From contig WASQ01000018.1 in assembly GCA_009712185.1 (NCBI GenBank), forward strand, positions 62,001 through 126,000: DNA of 64,000 nucleotides, read 5' to 3'. A model generated the notes under the pieces. It was not told where the DNA came from and did not search any database. It was given only the letters and a program-made list of their open reading frames with translations. The DNA is from Telmatospirillum sp. (GTDB lineage: Bacteria; Pseudomonadota; Alphaproteobacteria; Rhodospirillales; Magnetospirillaceae). Within the stretch, counting starts at the first letter, position 1. Each line of letters opens with the position of its first letter. Below are positions 34,415 to 42,979 of the stretch, piece by piece. The position numbers and the translations under genes are program-made.

Positions 34415-35820
34415 GCCGGTACTCCAAGAATCGTTCTGAGATGGGGGTTCAGCATCTTCCCGGTGGGATCGAGGGCTTCCCTGACGTCGCGGAAGTCCTT
34501 CCAATGCCGGGGGTAAAGGGCGGCCAGTCGGGGGGCGTCCAGCGTGTGCAGCTTTCCCCAGTGAGGCCGGCCGTCATATTTCCAGAAGATCGGTTCGATC
34601 TCGGCGAAATAGGCGCGATAGTCCTGGTCCCCGAACTGATGGACGGAGATCGATGTGGCGGCGCGCCCCTCGAACATCGACAGCCAGATGTCGTCGGCGG
34701 CCACCGTCCGGTATTCCAGCGGGAAACAGACGGGAATCCGCCGATCCCGGATGGTCTTCAGAATGTCCCGAAGGCAGGCCGGGCCGGCGTCGATCGGAAC
34801 GGAATATTCCATTTCCCGGAAGCGCACCTGGCGGACATGGGGGAACACCGTGTAGGAGGGGCCGGTGCGCGTGAAGCTGTCGTCCCCGAGAACGGTCTCC
34901 AGCAGGAAATTGTAGACGCGGTCGGCGCCCGGCATCCAGGCCACGGCGTCGAACACCCGGCGCAGCGTATGGATGGCGTCGGGATCGTCTTTGCCCCTGT
35001 CCGCGTCTCCCGGTCGCGCCGGATCGGTGGCCACCGTGACCGTGAGATCGGAATGGACCAGCGGCATCAGCTCGAAATGCCGGTGGCGGGCCAGCCGGTT
35101 CGGCAGATCCTCCAGCACCTCCTCGGTCCTCTCGATCCGGTTGATCTCGGTCAGTTCGAAGGATGCCTCGTTTTTGAGCCTGATCCGGGTCATCACGCCG
35201 AGAGCGCCCAGCGACGTCCGCGCGGCGTTGAACAGGGCGGAATTGCGGCCGGCGGAACATTCGACGAGATCGCCCGAGGGGGTGGCCAGCGCGATGGCGG
35301 TGCCGCCGGCCGACAGGGATCCGACCCGCTGTCCGGTGGCGTGGGCCGAGGTGGCGATGGCGCCGCCCAGCGCCACATAGTCGATGTCGGGCATGTTGGG
35401 CAGCGCCTGTCCGGCATCGGCCAGCAGCGGCCCCAGATCATGCAGCCGGGTGCCGGCCCAGACATCGGCCACCAGGGCCTCGCGGTCATGGCCGGCCAGG
35501 CCGGTCAGCAGGTCGGTCGCGATCAGCGTGTCGTCGGTCGGTACCAGGGCCGAGAAGGAATGGCCGGCGCCGACCACCCGGACCGTGCCCGTCGCCCGGC
35601 GCAGCGCTTCGCGCAGGGCGTCCTCGTTTTCCGGGCCCGGACGTTCGCGCGGACGGCAGGACTGGTTGCCCGCCCAGTTCACCCAGGGCAGCGGCTTTCC
35701 CAGTTCATAGGCGACCGGCATCTGCGGCTCGGTCGCCCGCGGGCCGCACCCGGCCATCAGTGGCGCCAGGGTTCCCGCGGTGGCGCCCCCCAGGAACCGG
35801 CGGCGTGTCATGCCCGTCAT
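34411..35820 (-). CDS. Tat-exported FAD-linked oxidase (D-arabinono-1,4-lactone oxidase type)
   Basis: 469 residues. The signal MTGMTRRRFLGGATAGTLAPLMAGCG has both a twin-arginine motif and a lipobox-like end. A VAO-type FAD domain follows (TVRVVGAGHSFSALVPTDDTL, then NMPDIDYVALGGAIATSAHATG), and the C-terminal ALO domain has the HWGKLHTLD motif typical of sugar-lactone and alditol oxidases. The substrate is probably an alcohol or lactone. The neighbouring cytochrome c gene, overlapping by 4 nt, suggests it is a dehydrogenase using cytochrome c rather than oxygen (inference). Confidence 0.9.
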   Translation of the reverse strand: MTGMTRRRFLGGATAGTLAPLMAGCGPRATEPQMPVAYELGKPLPWVNWAGNQSCRPRERPGPENEDALREALRRATGTVRVVGAGHSFSALVPTDDTLIATDLLTGLAGHDREALVADVWAGTRLHDLGPLLADAGQALPNMPDIDYVALGGAIATSAHATGQRVGSLSAGGTAIALATPSGDLVECSAGRNSALFNAARTSLGALGVMTRIRLKNEASFELTEINRIERTEEVLEDLPNRLARHRHFELMPLVHSDLTVTVATDPARPGDADRGKDDPDAIHTLRRVFDAVAWMPGADRVYNFLLETVLGDDSFTRTGPSYTVFPHVRQVRFREMEYSVPIDAGPACLRDILKTIRDRRIPVCFPLEYRTVAADDIWLSMFEGRAATSISVHQFGDQDYRAYFAEIEPIFWKYDGRPHWGKLHTLDAPRLAALYPRHWKDFRDVREALDPTGKMLNPHLRTILGVPA

Positions 35821-36170
35821 TTGTCGGCCCCTCCCTCTGACATCCAGCGGATCATCGCCCGCAGATCGGTTTCGTCACAGGCGCCGCAATAACCCGACGG
35901 CGGCATGCCCCGCAGTCCTTCGATGACATGGCGCAGCATCGCCTCCTCGCCGGCGGCCACCCGTTTTTTCCAATCCGAGGGCTGGGCGATCAGCGGGGCG
36001 CCGGTGCGTTCGCGCGCGTGGCATTGCAGGCAATTGGCGCTCACCAGTGCCATCTGGCGGTCACTGAGATCGGCCCGGGCCGGTCCCGCCATGGAAAGCA
36101 TGACGGTCGCCGCCAGGACCACGGATCTCGCGGTCCGGCGGGATGCCCTGGCGGTGGAAAACAACTGCAT
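35817..36170 (-). CDS. Small periplasmic cytochrome c (c5-like)
   Basis: 117 residues. A signal peptide (about 1-33, ending GPARA) precedes one haem site CLQCH (about 49) and an axial-Met region GLRGMPPSGYCGACDETDL, where a second CxxC is likely a structural disulfide as in cytochrome c5. The start at 36170 is chosen because it gives the signal peptide; the frame is open further upstream. It overlaps the oxidase gene and is its probable electron acceptor. Confidence 0.9.
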   Translation of the reverse strand: MQLFSTARASRRTARSVVLAATVMLSMAGPARADLSDRQMALVSANCLQCHARERTGAPLIAQPSDWKKRVAAGEEAMLRHVIEGLRGMPPSGYCGACDETDLRAMIRWMSEGGADK

Positions 36171-36232
36171 GTGACCTCCTCGAATGTCGCGCAACCGATC
36201 CCGGACCGGGGTGGGGACCATCCGATCGCTCA

Positions 36233-37735
36233 TCACCAGCCGCCGATCGTCGGCAGCCGCAGAAGATCGCCGACTCGCCGGATCAGCCGGGTGCGGGATG
36301 GCCGGGAGGGTGGAAAGAACATCCGCACGGTACGGAGCGGTGTCGCCCGGAGCACCGCCCTTTCGTGGGAAAAGGCCCGGAACCCGAACACGCCATGGGC
36401 GTTGCCTATACCGGAGTTGTTGACGCCGCCGAACGGCAGGCCGCCGTGGGCGAACTGCATGACACAATGGTTGACGCAGGCTCCGCCCGAACTTGTCTCC
36501 TCCAGGATCCGGCCGATTTCGCCGCGATCGCGGCTGAACACATAAAGGGCGAGCGGCTTCGGGCGGGCATTGATGTCGGCGATCACCGGGTCGATATCGG
36601 TGAAGTCCAGCAAAGGAAGCAGAGGGCCGAAGATCTCCTCCTCCATGATCCTGGAGCCGGGCGCGATCCGGTCAAGCAGCGTCGGGGCGCCGAAGCGGTC
36701 CCGGGCATCGACATCGCCCCCGGGCAGGATCCGCGCGCCCCGGTTCAGCGCGTCCGACAAGAGTTCCGAAATCCGCGCGGTATGGCGGGGGTTGACGATC
36801 CGGGTCAAATCGCCAGACCGGCGCTGCGTGTCGGGGCCGGCGCCGTAACGCGCGGCGATCACGTCGCGGCAATGGATCACAAAGGCGTCGCGGACCGACG
36901 CATGGACATAGACATGGTCGGGCGCGACACAGGTCTGGCCGTTGTTCAGGAATTTGCCCCACAGAATGGTTTCCGCGGCGGCGCGAAGATCGGCGGTCTG
37001 CCCGACGATGGTGGGTGATTTGCCGCCCAGTTCCAGCGTCACGCTGGCGAGATGGCGCGACGCGGCGGCCATCACCCTCCGTCCGACGGCGGGGGAGCCG
37101 GTGAAGAAGATATGGTCGAAGGGCAGATCGAGCAGGCGGGTGGCGGTGTCCACGCCGCCCTCGAACAACGCGACTTCCGACGGGGGAAAGGTCTCGCCGA
37201 CCAGCCGGGCCAGAAGGGCCGACACGGCAGGGGTCAGTTCGGACGGTTTCAGGATCGCGGTGTTGCCGGCGGCCAGCGCCGAGACCAGCGGCCCGACGCA
37301 GAGATTGAGGGGATAGTTCCAGGGCGCGATGATCAGGACCCGGCCGCGCGGCTGATACTGGACGCGGGCCACGGTGCCCAGCATCACCGGGGTGGGGATG
37401 ATCCGGAGGGGGCGCATCCAGCGACGGAGATTGCCGATGGCGTGGCGGATCTCGTCCAGAACCGGCAGCAGCTCCGACGCCTCCACTTCGGCCACGGGTT
37501 TCGCGAGATCGCTGGCGAAGGCGTCGTAAAAATCCTGGCGGCGGGCCAGGAGGGCGGACCGCAGGGACCGGATACGCCGGATGCGGTCCCGCGCGGTGGA
37601 GCGGCGCCAAAGGAGCGCGGTCCGTCCCTGCGTCTCGAAAGCGGCGGCGATCGCGGCGGGATCGGCCTCGTCGGGCGGGGCGTCGGAAGGACGGGGAGAA
37701 GCCTCCGTCGAATGCGTCAGAGGTGAAGGGGACAT
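36233..37735 (-). CDS. Aldehyde dehydrogenase (coniferyl-aldehyde dehydrogenase-like)
   Basis: 500-residue NAD(P)-dependent aldehyde dehydrogenase. Motifs: APWNYPLNLCVGPLVSALAAGN, KPSELTPA, FFTGSPAVGRRV, catalytic Glu in TLELGGKSPTIV, catalytic Cys in NNGQTCVAPDH and EEEIFGPLLPL. The short coenzyme region and C-terminal LPFGGVNNSGIG fit the ALDH3/coniferyl-aldehyde group. No signal peptide, so it acts in the cytoplasm. 62 bp before the cytochrome gene, same direction; likely part of the same operon and oxidising the aldehyde product. Confidence 0.92.
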   Translation of the reverse strand: MSPSPLTHSTEASPRPSDAPPDEADPAAIAAAFETQGRTALLWRRSTARDRIRRIRSLRSALLARRQDFYDAFASDLAKPVAEVEASELLPVLDEIRHAIGNLRRWMRPLRIIPTPVMLGTVARVQYQPRGRVLIIAPWNYPLNLCVGPLVSALAAGNTAILKPSELTPAVSALLARLVGETFPPSEVALFEGGVDTATRLLDLPFDHIFFTGSPAVGRRVMAAASRHLASVTLELGGKSPTIVGQTADLRAAAETILWGKFLNNGQTCVAPDHVYVHASVRDAFVIHCRDVIAARYGAGPDTQRRSGDLTRIVNPRHTARISELLSDALNRGARILPGGDVDARDRFGAPTLLDRIAPGSRIMEEEIFGPLLPLLDFTDIDPVIADINARPKPLALYVFSRDRGEIGRILEETSSGGACVNHCVMQFAHGGLPFGGVNNSGIGNAHGVFGFRAFSHERAVLRATPLRTVRMFFPPSRPSRTRLIRRVGDLLRLPTIGGW

Positions 37736-37777
37736 GGCGGGATTCTTCCTGCGATCGGGGAATGCGGTTGTCTGCGT

Positions 37778-38830
37778 TCAGGGGCCGGCGGTGGGGGGGG
37801 GGTAAACACCCCCCCCCCCCGGGGGGGGGCGCGACGACGGGGCGGGGGGGGGGCGGGCCCCCCCCCCCCCCCCCACCCCCTGGTCGGACAGCAACAAGGG
37901 GCCGGCGCGCGTTTCCAGGATGGCGGTCAGGGCCAGCCTGTCGTCGCGGATCCGCGTCCGGAAGTGCCGGCCGCCGTCATTGCTTCGTGCCGTCATCCCG
38001 TCCAGTCCCACCACGGCGACCGCTCCGGCGCCGAAGTCGCGGATGGCGGTGACGGACTCCGTCCCCTCAAGCGGAAGGGCCTGCCATGTGGCGCCATGAT
38101 CGTCGCTGCGGAACATCCGGCCGCGCAGGCCGCCGACCAGAATTGCGCCGTCGTCGAGCGTGGTTCCGGTCCAGAGTGATCCGGTGCCGCCGGTGGTCCG
38201 ATAGCGCCAGGTCAATCCGCCGTCATCGCTGGCGAGAACCGTGCCGCGTTCCGCCGCCACCATCAGCGACCGCCCGCCGGTCGGGAAGACATGAAACAGG
38301 TTGCGATCCGCCCGCCCCCCTTCGGGCGGCGACGGCACGGTGACCGCCGTCCAGGTCGCGCCGCCATCCGTGGTCCGCAGGATCAGGGACCACAGCCCGA
38401 CGGCGACGCCTTCGCGCCCGTCCAGCATGACGATGGAGAACAGTGGACGATCGACGGCGGTGTCGACCCGTTGCAGGGTCCAGGTTTCGCCGCCGTCCTC
38501 CGTGGCGACGATCACCCCCCAATGGCCGACGGCCCAGCCATGACGGGCGTCGGCGAAAGCGACGCCGGTCAGAAGCGAGGACACGGGCACCGACCGGGCC
38601 TGCCGGAAGCTTTGGCCGTCGTCGTCGGACAGAAGCACGACGCCATGGTCTCCGACCGCGACAATCCGGTCGCCGGCCCGCGCCACATCCATCATCGGCG
38701 CGCGCGGCGCGGCGGTCGGCGCCTGCGCGGGCGTCGCGTGAAGTTCCCCGGCGGTGACCTTGGACGCGGCAATCACCAGCAGGAAAAGGGCGGCCAGCAG
38801 CGGCCCCGGGAAGGACAACAGCCGGGTCAT
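37778..38830 (-). CDS. YCF48/BNR-like beta-propeller protein (C-terminus disrupted by low-complexity sequence)
   Basis: About 350 residues. A signal peptide (1-27, ending VTAG) precedes repeated propeller blades with GxTW motifs: GHWGVIVATEDGGETWTLQ, LILRTTDGGATWTAV, TVLASDDGGLTWRY and RMFRSDDHGATWQ, as in YCF48/Hcf136-like proteins. After LLLSDQGV the reading frame enters G/C homopolymers and the predicted tail is Gly/Pro nonsense, so the real C-terminus is uncertain. The start overlaps the MMPL stop by 4 nt. Families of this type travel with DUF1329, DUF1302 and an RND transporter. Confidence 0.85.
   Translation of the reverse strand: MTRLLSFPGPLLAALFLLVIAASKVTAGELHATPAQAPTAAPRAPMMDVARAGDRIVAVGDHGVVLLSDDDGQSFRQARSVPVSSLLTGVAFADARHGWAVGHWGVIVATEDGGETWTLQRVDTAVDRPLFSIVMLDGREGVAVGLWSLILRTTDGGATWTAVTVPSPPEGGRADRNLFHVFPTGGRSLMVAAERGTVLASDDGGLTWRYRTTGGTGSLWTGTTLDDGAILVGGLRGRMFRSDDHGATWQALPLEGTESVTAIRDFGAGAVAVVGLDGMTARSNDGGRHFRTRIRDDRLALTAILETRAGPLLLSDQGVGGGGGARPPPAPSSRPPPGGGGVYPPPTAGP
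37793..37880. other. G/C homopolymer tract, probable sequence or assembly error
   Basis: Runs of 10 G (37793-37802), 12 C (37809-37820), 9 G, 10 G (37844-37853) and 17 C (37858-37874) in under 90 bp. Nothing else in the window resembles this. It lies at the very end of a gene and destroys its expected C-terminus, which argues for an artefact. Confidence 0.75.
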
Positions 38831-41229
38831 CGCGGTGTCTCCGATTCTCCGTGGCTGAGAAGCCCCGGCGCCCTGACGGGGCCCCGTCTCGGGAACAGCC
38901 GTTCCAGCACCACGACCAGGGCGGGCAGGGCGGTCATGGCCATCACCATGTTCACCATGAACATGAAGGCCAGCAGCTTCCCCATGTCCGCCTGGAATTT
39001 GAGGCTGGAAAAGGCCCAGGTGGCGACGCCGACCGCCAGGGTCAGCGCGGTGAAGATGGTGGCGGTGCCGACTTCGAGGATGGCGCTTTCGATCGCCTCG
39101 ACGATGGGCTGCCCCCACGACAGATGAAGCTGAAGGCGGTTGTAGATGTAGAAGGCGTAATCGACGCCGATGCCGACCGCCAGGACCATCACGGGCAGCG
39201 TCGCGACGGTGAGGCCGATCCGGAGTTCCTTCATGAACCAGTAGCCGATGAAGGTGGCGACGGTCAGCGGCAGGCAGCAGGCGACCACGGCGCGCGGGTC
39301 GCGATAGACGGCGAAGACCAGCAGAACAATCGCGGCATAGACGTAAAGCAGCATCGGCGTTTCGCTTTTCGCGACCTCGTCATTGATCGCGGCCAGCACG
39401 CCGGCATTGCCCGACGCCAGCCGGATGGCGACGCCGGCCTGCCCGTTGGCCTGCCGGAAGGCTTTCACCTGATCGATGACATGACTGATGGTGGTGGCCT
39501 TGTGGTCGGCCAGGAACAGATAGACCGCGGTCATGGAACAATCCTTGGTCATAAAACCGGGGATACGGCCGATCTCGGTGCTGAGGGCGGCGTAGTTGCC
39601 GTCGTCGATCGGCACGGCGGCCATCTTGGGGTAGCCCTCGTTGTACCCCTGGTTGTAGGTCTTGAGCTGGGTGGAATAGGACGTCGCCGACAGGACGCCG
39701 TCCACGGCCTGCATGGCCCAGACGAACCGGTCCTGATAGGCGCCCAGCGCGACGGTCTCGCAGGCGCCGGGTGGGGCCTCGAAGATCACGGTCAGCCAGT
39801 CCAGCCCCATGTCGTAGCTGGTCGCGATATCGACCGCGTCACGGTTGAAGCGGGCCTCCGGGCGCAGCTCCGGGGCACCCGGCTCCAGGGTTCCGACCAC
39901 GCGGTCGTGGCTCTGCCAGGCCGCCGCGGCGAGGACGACCAGGGTCGCCGCCACCACGAGGCCGGCCCGGTTGGGCTCCGCCAGCCGGGCGATCCGCCGC
40001 AGGAACCCGGCGCGATAGTCCAGGGTGGCGAGAACGCGTTCGGCATAATCCCGGCTGAAGGTGAAATAGGACGCGGCCACCGGCAGCATGGCAAGATTGG
40101 TGGTGATCTTGAAAAAGATCCCGAGCGAGGCGGTGATCGCCAGTTCCCGCACCATCGGAATGGGAATCATGACCAGGGTGATGAAGGAGACGAAGGCCGT
40201 GATCAGAGCCAGCAGACCCGGTACCAGCAGGCCGGAAAAGCTGGCCCGCGCGGCCTCCATGGTGGATTTTCCCAGAGCCAGAGCGCGCAGCATGCCATTG
40301 ATCTGCTGCACGCCGTGCGACACGCCGATGGCGAACACCAGGAACGGCACCAGCACCGCCAGCGGATCGCGCCCGCGCCCCAGCAGGCGCAAAGCCCCGA
40401 ACTGCCAGACCAGCGAGGTGAAGGAGGAGATGATGGCTAAAAAGGTGAATCGGACGGACCGGCAATACCAGTAGACGGAGAGCGCGGTCAGGACCAGGGC
40501 GATGGAGCAGAAGCGCAAGACGCCGGCCGCACCGTCCGCGATGTCGCCGATCTCCTTGGCGAAACCGATGATCTCCACCGTGAAAGCCCCGTCCTCGAAT
40601 TTATCGCGAATGTCGCGTTCCAGCAGATGGTTGAAGGCGACATAGTCTATTTTCCGGCCGTCGGATCCGGTTTCGGCGATATCGGCCACGATCATCGCGC
40701 CCGACTGGTCATGCGACACCAGGGACCCGATGAACCCCCCCTGCACGGCGGACCGCGCGATGTCCGCGATCTCGGGCGGGGTCAGGCGCGCCGGCGTCAC
40801 CGTGCCGCCGATCAGCGGGTCGGCGCGGAAGCCGTCCTCGGTGATCTCATTGACGAAGGTGTTGGGCGTCCACAGGGACTGCACGCTGGCGCGCTGCACA
40901 TTGGGCAGGAACCGTACCGCCTCCGTCACATCGTAAAGGCGGGACAATCCCTCCCGGGTCCAGATGGTGCCATGCCGGGCCTTCACCACCACGGTCAGCC
41001 GGTTGGCGCCCATGACCTCGTCCCGGTATTTGAGGAAGGTCTCGATATATTCATGGCCGGCGGGAAGCTGCTTTTCGAACCCCGCCTCCATACGGAGCTG
41101 CCAGCCGAAACACCCCATGACCACGGTGAACAGGCCCAGCCAGATGAGAAAGGGCGTGCGGAACCGGAAACAGAAATTCTCCAGGATCCGGACGGTTCTT
41201 GTCATGAGATCGGTCAGGTCAACCTTCAT
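38827..41229 (-). CDS. MMPL/RND-superfamily transporter
   Basis: 800 residues with two groups of helices: helix 1 at about 28-46, then a ~180-residue periplasmic domain, a helix bundle at about 225-400, and a second half repeating this. LVPFLVFAIGVSHGVQQINGML and VMVLAVGIGVDYAFYIYNRLQ are the paired RND/MMPL signatures. Smaller than drug pumps of the AcrB type and without a neighbouring adaptor or outer-membrane factor gene; DUF1302/DUF1329 and YCF48-like neighbours are the usual company. Likely moves a lipid-like or hydrophobic substrate, possibly inward or to the outer membrane. Confidence 0.9.
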   Translation of the reverse strand: MKVDLTDLMTRTVRILENFCFRFRTPFLIWLGLFTVVMGCFGWQLRMEAGFEKQLPAGHEYIETFLKYRDEVMGANRLTVVVKARHGTIWTREGLSRLYDVTEAVRFLPNVQRASVQSLWTPNTFVNEITEDGFRADPLIGGTVTPARLTPPEIADIARSAVQGGFIGSLVSHDQSGAMIVADIAETGSDGRKIDYVAFNHLLERDIRDKFEDGAFTVEIIGFAKEIGDIADGAAGVLRFCSIALVLTALSVYWYCRSVRFTFLAIISSFTSLVWQFGALRLLGRGRDPLAVLVPFLVFAIGVSHGVQQINGMLRALALGKSTMEAARASFSGLLVPGLLALITAFVSFITLVMIPIPMVRELAITASLGIFFKITTNLAMLPVAASYFTFSRDYAERVLATLDYRAGFLRRIARLAEPNRAGLVVAATLVVLAAAAWQSHDRVVGTLEPGAPELRPEARFNRDAVDIATSYDMGLDWLTVIFEAPPGACETVALGAYQDRFVWAMQAVDGVLSATSYSTQLKTYNQGYNEGYPKMAAVPIDDGNYAALSTEIGRIPGFMTKDCSMTAVYLFLADHKATTISHVIDQVKAFRQANGQAGVAIRLASGNAGVLAAINDEVAKSETPMLLYVYAAIVLLVFAVYRDPRAVVACCLPLTVATFIGYWFMKELRIGLTVATLPVMVLAVGIGVDYAFYIYNRLQLHLSWGQPIVEAIESAILEVGTATIFTALTLAVGVATWAFSSLKFQADMGKLLAFMFMVNMVMAMTALPALVVVLERLFPRRGPVRAPGLLSHGESETPR

Positions 41230-41313
41230 TCCGTCTTCGTCTTTCCGTTATCGGTGGCGCGAAAGGGGGCGGTCCGGCCGGCAGACTCTCCGCCGCCGGC
41301 CGGTTCCCCGGCG

Positions 41314-42945
41314 TCAGAAGTTGCGGGATGCGTAAATGCCGACGAAATCCCGGTCGCCAAGGGGTTGGTCGAACGGGCTGCCTGTGCCCCAGAACTTCGA
41401 GTAGTTGACGCCGACCTGCCAGTCCTGCGGATTCTGGGCGAAGGTCAGCGAGAAATTCGCTGATTTCGCCCCGGCCATGAACTGGGCCATGCTGTTGGGC
41501 GTGCGGCCGCTGACGGCATGGAAGAAGAAGACCTCCGGGATCACGCGCCAGCCGGGCAGGACCGTGCCATCGTAGGTCCAACTGAAATCGATATTGTATC
41601 CCCAGGAAGTGGAGGTGCCGGTCGGCAGGCTGGGGCCGGGCAGTCCTGTCGGATTGGCCTGCGCATTGCCCCATCCAAGGCCGGCCGCGGCCACCGGAAT
41701 GCCCCGGAAGGTCGGGGCGAGATCGGCGTATTTGACGCCGACCGCCTCGACGATCAGGCTCGCCTGATCGGCGCCCAGCGACCCGACGACATAGCGATAA
41801 TCGCTTTCGTCCATGGCAAGCGTGCCCGATATCGCAAGCTGGTATTTCGACTTGTCCTCGTAACAGCCACCGGTCTTCCCGGCCATCTGGCAGTCGATAG
41901 GATTGAGGGTGACCGTGTCGCGGGGCCGGTAGGACAGTTCCGATCCGATCGCCCAGTCGCCCAGCGGGAAACTGGCGCTGAGACCGTAGAGCCGCCGGTT
42001 GGGAACGAAGACCCATTCCTGCGCGCCACTGGTGCTGAAGCCGGTGACCGGGATCTTGTCCTGATAGTTGATCAGATAGGCGCCGAGATTGAGGGAGGTT
42101 TCCTCGGGATGCCAGCGCAGCGCCATGCCATATTGCTGCGACTGGGGCTTTCTGATGTTGGCGATATTGTAGTCGTTATGTCCGGTGCCGAGGCCATTGG
42201 TGGTCGACCAGTAGCTCCCGGTCGGCGGCAGATAGGCGCCGTTCCATTGCGCCTGATAATAGATCTCGGCATTGAGGCCGTGGCCGAGGCCGGAGGCCAC
42301 GCTGACGATCGGCGCCGGCAGGATCGCCTCCTTGAGCTGGGTTCCCGGCTGCGACAGGCGCATCACGTCGATGGCATTGATCTGATTGATGCCGCCTTGC
42401 AGGAAGACGCTTTCCCCCCAGTTGATGACCTGGTTGCCGACCCGGACGCGGGCTTCCTCGCCGGCCACCTGGAAGGACTTGCTGAGCCACAGGGCGAGCA
42501 GCCGCACCTGGGTCCTGAGGTCGTCCTGGACGCTTTGGGGCATCGGCCGGCCGGTCGGGTTGGTGGCGCTGACATAGCCGCTGTTGTTGGCCGCGGTGAA
42601 GTCCTTGAGCCAACTGAACCGCCCCAGGAACTTCCATTGGTCGGGGGTCGCGACCATCAGTTCGTGGGTGCCCTTGAGATAGGTCGTGAAGGCCTGTCCG
42701 GCCTTGTAATTGAGATCACCCTGATCGCCGAGGCCACTGAAGGGGCCAAGACAGCCCTGCGGCGCGCCGGAGCCCGCGGCTCCGGCGGTGATCAACTGGC
42801 AGCTTGGACTGCGGGTACGGATGCCGGTACCCGCGCTGATGGTGGAATCGAAGCTGATGGTGGTGCCGTCGTCGTCGAAGGTCACGGCCCAGGCAGGACG
42901 GGACAATGCGGCCACGGCAAGCAGCACGAGGTGCTTACGAAGCAT
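41314..42945 (-). CDS. DUF1302 family outer-membrane beta-barrel-like protein
   Basis: 543 residues. A signal peptide (MLRKHLVLLAVAALSRPAWA) precedes a long stretch of alternating aromatic strands ending in a C-terminal Phe (ASRNF), typical for an outer-membrane barrel. DUF1302 signatures: QVINWGESVFLQGGINQINAIDV, and LKEAILPAPIVSVASGL. Function unknown; neighbours suggest a channel for a hydrophobic compound. 34 bp after the DUF1329 gene. Confidence 0.88.
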   Translation of the reverse strand: MLRKHLVLLAVAALSRPAWAVTFDDDGTTISFDSTISAGTGIRTRSPSCQLITAGAAGSGAPQGCLGPFSGLGDQGDLNYKAGQAFTTYLKGTHELMVATPDQWKFLGRFSWLKDFTAANNSGYVSATNPTGRPMPQSVQDDLRTQVRLLALWLSKSFQVAGEEARVRVGNQVINWGESVFLQGGINQINAIDVMRLSQPGTQLKEAILPAPIVSVASGLGHGLNAEIYYQAQWNGAYLPPTGSYWSTTNGLGTGHNDYNIANIRKPQSQQYGMALRWHPEETSLNLGAYLINYQDKIPVTGFSTSGAQEWVFVPNRRLYGLSASFPLGDWAIGSELSYRPRDTVTLNPIDCQMAGKTGGCYEDKSKYQLAISGTLAMDESDYRYVVGSLGADQASLIVEAVGVKYADLAPTFRGIPVAAAGLGWGNAQANPTGLPGPSLPTGTSTSWGYNIDFSWTYDGTVLPGWRVIPEVFFFHAVSGRTPNSMAQFMAGAKSANFSLTFAQNPQDWQVGVNYSKFWGTGSPFDQPLGDRDFVGIYASRNF

Positions 42946-42979
42946 CTTCGGGTCCTTTTACGAAAGAGAAGGGCGGTGG

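Noticed and set aside
37778-37900. Pro/Gly-rich C-terminal tail of the YCF48-like protein as a real extension
   Set aside because: It is a direct translation of G/C homopolymers that look artefactual.
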